Assembly (NCBI RefSeq): GCF_030867095.1
Contig: NC_081831.1
Span: 22,048,001 to 22,112,000, forward strand
DNA length: 64,000 bases
Source: Alligator mississippiensis
Taxonomy: Eukaryota > Chordata > Crocodylia > Alligatoridae
Direction: 5' to 3'
Shown here: positions 61,301-64,000 of the stretch, in pieces
Position numbering within the stretch: position 1 is the first letter of the stretch
Layout: each line of letters opens with the position of its first letter
Program-made: the position numbers and the translations under genes
The notes under the pieces: generated by a model
Databases searched by the model: none
What the model was told of the DNA's origin: nothing
What the model saw: only the letters and a program-made list of their open reading frames with translations

Positions 61301-63979
61301 CAACCCCAAGTCAGGAGCCCTCTGTCTCCTGGCTGTGGGGTTCCAGCTCCCCTCACAGTTAGTCCCCCACCCCAGCTGTGGGCTTGCACCTGGTTGCCTT
61401 TGGGCCCGGTAGCTCCATCGATGCCGCTTGGACCCTGCGGGGGGTAGGGGGAGAGAGGAGAGCATCAGAGCAGTGCGCAGGGCAGGCAGAGGGACCGACA
61501 GACAGAGGGACAGACAGGGGTCCTACCGGCGGTCCTGGGGAGCCGGGGACACCTCGCGATCCTGCCAGGCCTCTCATGCCCTGGGGCCAAAATAGACATG
61601 TTACCACTGGGGTGACATTGTCCCATCCCCACAACAAATGTGACCCACCACCACCGAGAAACTGAGGCATGGGGGGAAGCATAAGGGGCTCATACCAACA
61701 AAGAGCAGGGCAGTCTGCTGCTAAACCCAGGCATCTAGGCTCCCAGCCCCCTGCCCCAGAGGGAGCAAGTACCCAGGCATCTGAGCTCCTACCCCCTCCC
61801 CCATCCCTTGGTACTCACGGGCTCCCCTGGCTGCCCCCGGGGCCCTGGTAGGCCATCTGTACCCTGCAGGAGACAGAGCCATGCTCAGTGAACTCTCTGT
61901 ACCAGAGTCCTCCTCCTTCCCCCAACCCCAACCCAGCACTTACCTTGGGGCCCATCTCCCCAGGGGGGCCCGGTGACCCCGGCTTCCCAACTTCGCCCTG
62001 TGGGGGAGAGCCAAAAGTGAGGGGGAGCATGGGGGGGGGGGCATGCAAGGAAGGGGGTGTAAGCTCACACTTGCCTTGTGGCCCTTTTCACCTGGCAGCC
62101 CCGGGAGCCCATCAAAGCCCCGGTCACCCTGTGGGGACAGAAGGGACCAGCTTCAGATGCTGCAGGCACTGGTGGGGGCAAAGACAGGGTGGGGAGAGGG
62201 AGAGAGAGAGAGGCAGGAGCCCTGGAGGAGGCAGAGATGCCCACTTGCCCTGGCTCCACTTTTGCCCCACACCCCATCCCAGAGCTGGGATAGACCTCAG
62301 GCATCCAGGCTCCCATTAGCCCCAGCTCTAAGCTCCTAGACCCCCTCCCACAGCAGGAAAAGAACCCAGGCATCTGGACTCCCACTGCTTCTCAGAGCTG
62401 GCAGAGAACCCAGGCATTGGGGCTCCCAGACCCCACTCCACCCACACAGCTAGTAGAGAACCTAGGTGTCTGGGTTCCCAGCCCCCCTGCTCCAGGCCCC
62501 CAGGCCCCATTGCCCTCCCAGAGCTAGGGAGAACCCAGGTGTCCAGGCTCCCTCCGCCCACTGCCCGGCCCCACCTTAGGTCCTGTGTCACCTGGAAGGC
62601 CCCTGGCACCATCGGCCCCAGAACGGCCCTGCAAGACAAGGTGGGTCAGGGAAGCCAGGAGGCACCAGGTGTGCACACTGTGGTGGGGAGGGGACAGGGC
62701 CCGACACTTACCCTCTTGCCTAGCCTCCCTGGTGGCCCCATCAGGCCTTGGATCCCCCGTGGACCCTGTGGAGACAGCAGAGGGGCTGACACCTGCCTCC
62801 TCCAGCATCCGGCTGCACCCCCATGACCCCCAGCCTGGACCTGCCCCCCCCCATCCTCTTTGCTGCCCCAGCACCTGGCTGCTCAGCCCATGCCCCCCGT
62901 CCCCCTGGACCTGGTCCCCTACCCTTCCAGTGCTCAGCTGTACCCCCCACCCTGCCCGACTCAGCCCAGCTCCCCTGGGCAACCCCCAACACCCACATCC
63001 TACCCCAGGACTTACCGGCAGCCCCATGTCACCCGCATCGCCCTTCAGCCCCGGATAGCCTGGGAGACCCTGGGGACACAGCACGGTGACCAGGCCTGAT
63101 CAGCCCAGCCCTCTCCAGCCCCCACCTCTCCAGCTCCACCCCTCCCATGCAGCTACTCACCAAGGGTCCAGGGCGTCCAGTGAGGCCCATGGGGCCAGGG
63201 GGGCCCTTCATGGCCAGCTGTGGGAAGAGGAGAGGGAGCGGGGTGAGGCAGGGGCTGGGGAACAGCTGGGGGTCAGGGGGCCTAGGGGGGGACTCACTTT
63301 GGCCTGCTGCAGGATGGCCTGGGCCTGCGCCTCCTGGAACGAGACTGCTGGGCCTTTGTGGGTGTCACCACCGAACTGGAACTAGCGGGGCAGAGGGAGG
63401 TGGGGAGGGCAGTGAGTGAGGGGCCCAGGGCTGCACCCCCCACAACCCCCAGAGCTGACCTCCCATGACCACCAAAGCTGACCTATGACCCCCCTAAGCT
63501 GATCCCTCTGTGACCCCCAGAGCTGACTTCCTGTGACCCCCCCAGAACTGGACACCCCCCCAGAGCTGCAACCTCTCTACACTCACAGAGTTGATCCCCT
63601 GTGAACCCCCAGAGCTGGCTCCCATAACCCTCCAAAGCTGCAGGCCCCTGTGACCCCCCAAAACATCCCCCTGTAATCTCCCCCTAAGCTGTCCCCCATG
63701 ATGTCCCCATGACCCCACAAAGCTGCAGCCCCTTGTGACCTCCAGAGTTGACCCCCAGAACTGGAACCCCTCACACCCTTCAGAGCTGACCACCTCCCCT
63801 TGCACCTCCACACCTCTAGCTGCAATTCACAGCCCTGCAAAGCAGCTGGAGGTCCCCAACCCTTTCCTGCCCCACCTGCCTTCCCCCACTGTACCCATAC
63901 CCACCGGCAGCATGATCATTGTGCCTGGTGGCCCTCGCGCCCCGTCGGCTCCTGGCAGCCCTGGCCTCCCAGCGGGACC
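49246..63979 (-). CDS. COL5A3: Collagen alpha-3(V) chain, 3' part (partial at right edge)
   Basis: A fibrillar collagen chain that joins alpha-1(V) and alpha-2(V) in heterotrimers of the extracellular matrix. 56 coding exons (3,990 nt including stop, 1,329 residues) run right to left and all are listed in the block entries. They cover the hinge, an uninterrupted main triple helix of about 1,011 residues and the C-propeptide. Helix exons are 54, 45, 108, 90 or 36 nt and each starts on a Gly codon, in the same order as human COL5A1/COL11A1. The alpha-3(V) identity rests on the C-propeptide stretch [17 protein letters not shown], the ending [11 protein letters not shown] and the OLFM2 neighbour. 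Human COL5A3 is about 1,745 aa, so roughly 400 N-terminal residues (signal, TSPN domain, variable region) lie past the edge. No disruption is seen. Confidence 0.94.
49618..49854 (-). CDS. COL5A3: COL5A3 exon: C-propeptide core
   Basis: 237 nt (79 codons) from [20 protein letters not shown] through [20 protein letters not shown] to LADGCQ. This holds the most conserved [10 protein letters not shown] helix and two cysteines. The residues between AAAW and the last cysteine include the chain-recognition stretch and differ most from the other type V chains. Confidence 0.97.
49955..50023 (-). CDS. COL5A3: COL5A3 exon: C-propeptide, 69 nt
   Basis: [20 protein letters not shown] then GQK. It corresponds to [20 protein letters not shown] of COL5A1. 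Acceptor CTTCCCAG, donor GTAGGT, both phase 0. No cysteine. Confidence 0.95.
50159..50271 (-). CDS. COL5A3: COL5A3 exon: C-propeptide calcium site
   Basis: 113 nt, (G)[18 protein letters not shown] then [19 protein letters not shown]. The D-P-N-Q-G-C-x-x-D loop binds calcium in fibrillar C-propeptides, and NFT is the conserved glycosylation sequon. Three cysteines. Length and phase match the family. Confidence 0.97.
50624..50852 (-). CDS. COL5A3: COL5A3 exon: telopeptide and C-propeptide start
   Basis: 229 nt (76 codons plus one base), from [20 protein letters not shown] to LSHPHLPDG. It contains a furin-type RHRR site, which fits the known proprotein-convertase processing of type V C-propeptides, and a short coiled stretch ([20 protein letters not shown]). 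It has one cysteine (RACAEL); the second conserved position is Ser (LRLSHP). Confidence 0.93.
50930..53863 (-). CDS. COL5A3: COL5A3 triple-helix exons, block D (11 exons)
   Basis: In gene order: 53810-53863, 53284-53337, 53105-53158, 52952-53005 (54 nt each), 52599-52706 (108), 52175-52228, 52007-52060 (54 each), 51773-51880 (108), 51403-51456 (54), 51111-51146 (36), 50930-50983 (54). [20 protein letters not shown] and [18 protein letters not shown] match the C-terminal part of the V/XI helix. The last exon ends GPPGPPGPP, the usual proline-rich close of the helix. Confidence 0.94.
53388..53720. repeat. Five-copy array of the AGAACCCAGGCATCC motif
   Basis: Five copies at about 65-70 bp spacing in the intron between helix exons 53284-53337 and 53810-53863. 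Each has GAGAGAACCCAGGCATCC or a near variant, followed by a C-rich stretch with CAGCCCCxxTGCTCCAAC. It is the same motif as in many other places in this window. Confidence 0.85.
54069..57351 (-). CDS. COL5A3: COL5A3 triple-helix exons, block C (13 exons)
   Basis: In gene order: 57244-57351 (108 nt), 56965-57054 (90), 56782-56835 (54), 56545-56652 (108), 56291-56398 (108), 55717-55770 (54), 55527-55580 (54), 55193-55300 (108), 54926-54979, 54794-54847, 54536-54589, 54312-54365 (54 each), 54069-54176 (108). The 90-nt exon is a feature of the V/XI collagen group. Conserved pieces include [34 protein letters not shown] and [18 protein letters not shown]. Phase 0 throughout. Confidence 0.94.
55800..56230. 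repeat. Degenerate tandem cluster of X-box-like motifs in a COL5A3 intron
   Basis: The 520-bp intron between exons 56291-56398 and 55717-55770 is built from repeats of GTCACCAGGGAAACC-like words. Clear copies: 55802-55815, 55824-55837, 55838-55851, 55855-55868, 55908-55921 (GTCACCATGGAAAC), 55960-55973 (GTTGCCAGGGCAAC, a perfect inverted repeat), about 55995-56009, 56014-56027 and 56048-56061. The words fit the RFX X-box consensus. Confidence 0.75.
57436..60120 (-). CDS. COL5A3: COL5A3 triple-helix exons, block B (12 exons)
   Basis: In gene order: 60067-60120 (54 nt), 59784-59828 (45), 59644-59697 (54), 59432-59539 (108), 59298-59351 (54), 59117-59170 (54), 58748-58792 (45), 58416-58469 (54), 58169-58213 (45), 57796-57849, 57574-57627, 57436-57489 (54 each). 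[36 protein letters not shown] and [18 protein letters not shown] are nearly the same as in COL5A1. Exon 58416-58469 starts [16 protein letters not shown] is a known integrin-binding hexapeptide form when hydroxylated. Confidence 0.94.
58627..58679. promoter_or_regulatory. Two further X-box-like sites in a COL5A3 intron
   Basis: GTTGCCGTGGAAAC (58627-58640) and TTTGCCATGGAAAC (58666-58679), 39 bp apart, in the intron between exons 58748-58792 and 58416-58469. Both fit the RFX consensus closely. Function is untested. Confidence 0.4.
58850..59110. repeat. CA/TG-rich degenerate tract in a COL5A3 intron
   Basis: CACATGCA/CATGTGCA-type words (CACATGCCATGCACATGC, for example) with no strict period. 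Similar tracts are at about 52330-52510 and 60440-60640 in other introns of the gene. Confidence 0.7.
60301..63069 (-). CDS. COL5A3: COL5A3 triple-helix exons, block A (12 exons)
   Basis: In gene order: 63016-63069, 62712-62765, 62575-62628, 62075-62128, 61944-61997 (54 nt each), 61819-61863 (45), 61527-61580 (54), 61390-61434 (45), 61051-61104 (54), 60914-60958 (45), 60728-60781 (54), 60301-60345 (45). All are Gly-X-Y in frame and bounded by AG and GT, except that exon 62075-62128 uses a GC donor (AAG|GCAAGT). Examples are [18 protein letters not shown] (62128-62075) and [18 protein letters not shown] (61104-61051). Many acidic and basic pairs (GEK, GPK, GKP) are as expected for stable V/XI helices. 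Confidence 0.93.
61720..61800. repeat. Two copies of the ACCCAGGCATCT motif
   Basis: AAACCCAGGCATCTAGGCTCCC near 61725 and GTACCCAGGCATCTGAGCTCCT near 61768, about 43 bp apart, in a COL5A3 intron. Confidence 0.75.
62280..62565. repeat. Five-copy array of the AGAACCCAGGCATCTGG motif
   Basis: Copies near 62297, 62362, 62408, 62458 and 62530. Each begins with CAGAGCTGGxAGAGAACCCAGG or a near variant and continues into GGCTCCCAGxCCCC. Spacing is 45-70 bp. It lies in the intron next to the GC donor. Confidence 0.85.
63161..63217 (-). CDS. COL5A3: COL5A3 exon: start of main triple helix
   Basis: 57 nt, LAMK followed by [15 protein letters not shown]. The junction of hinge and helix aligns with COL5A1 ([19 protein letters not shown]). 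Acceptor CCCACAG, donor GTGAGT. Confidence 0.95.
63298..63381 (-). CDS. COL5A3: COL5A3 exon: non-helical hinge
   Basis: 84 nt, [20 protein letters not shown] then QAILQQAK. It matches the Q-A-I-L-Q-Q-A hinge of the V/XI collagens that precedes the major triple helix. Acceptor CCCGCTAG, donor GTGAGT. Confidence 0.95.
63430..63800. repeat. Degenerate CTGTGACCCCCAGAGCTGA minisatellite
   Basis: About a dozen diverged units of CCTGTGACCCCCAGAGCTGA with spacing of 25-45 bp, filling the intron between exons 63905-63979 and 63298-63381. Confidence 0.85.
63905..63979 (-). CDS. COL5A3: COL5A3 exon: end of minor helix
   Basis: 75 nt, [20 protein letters not shown] then MIMLP. COL5A1 has PGTMLMLPF at the same place, where the short N-terminal helix ends. 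Donor GTGGGT. It is the first exon visible in this window. Confidence 0.93.
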
Positions 63980-64000
63980 CTGTGAAGGAGGGGGCGGCCG

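Noticed and set aside
49246-63979. COL5A1 or COL11A1 as identity of the collagen
   Set aside because: Exon structure is common to the group, but the C-propeptide ([24 protein letters not shown]) and the OLFM2 neighbour point to COL5A3. A formal tree was not run.

Overview
The window is vertebrate nuclear DNA, and almost certainly from a sauropsid reptile. Its genes are intron-rich with GT-AG introns, its LINE remains are CR1 3' ends, and it holds MIR-type SINE pieces and a hAT-type MITE. I see no mammalian Alu, B1 or L1. A crocodilian is my best guess and a turtle is possible, but the species call is inference. Base composition shifts from mixed, AT-island-dotted DNA on the left to very GC-rich, minisatellite-rich DNA on the right.

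Three protein genes can be supported and all lie on the minus strand. (1) At 14.8-17.0 kb is a compact four-exon Atg8-family gene most like MAP1LC3C (131 aa), with an intact ubiquitin-like fold sequence and the C-terminal Phe-Gly needed for lipidation. (2) At 30.4-47.6 kb is OLFM2 (olfactomedin-2/noelin-2), complete. It has five shared coding exons and two alternative first exons: 1A, a short signal peptide, and 1B, the MSVPLLK leader also known from noelin-1. They give 455 and 482 aa proteins. (3) From 49.2 kb to the right edge is the 3' part of COL5A3, the alpha-3 chain of type V collagen. It has 56 exons (1,329 codons plus stop), running from the hinge before the main triple helix through the whole helix and the C-propeptide. 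The N-terminal part, about 400 residues, lies beyond the window. OLFM2 next to COL5A3 in the same orientation matches human 19p13.2.

Region by region: 1-14.4 kb is intergenic, with a perfect hAT MITE, MIR SINEs, a CR1 end and several AT-rich islands that look like conserved regulatory blocks. 14.4-17.0 kb is the LC3C-like gene. 17.0-30.1 kb is intergenic, with a 0.3-kb duplicated repeat, two CR1 3' ends, microsatellites, a (CCAT/CTGT) array and an orphan CpG island at about 27.5-28.9 kb. 30.1-47.6 kb is OLFM2, with a 13-copy 53-54 bp minisatellite just 5' of the TATA- and CRE-bearing exon 1B promoter. 48.35-64 kb is COL5A3. Its predicted poly(A) site lies only about 0.8 kb from the OLFM2 exon 1A start codon.

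For a second look: the LC3C-like gene in a place where mammals have none, a homotypic cluster of RFX X-box-like motifs inside a COL5A3 intron, the COL5A3/OLFM2 tandem junction, the minisatellite at the OLFM2 promoter, a GC-AG intron in COL5A3, and a recurring motif that looks like a SINE head turned into a local minisatellite. Exon borders were read by eye from splice signals, reading frame and remembered family sequences. No alignment or database search was run.
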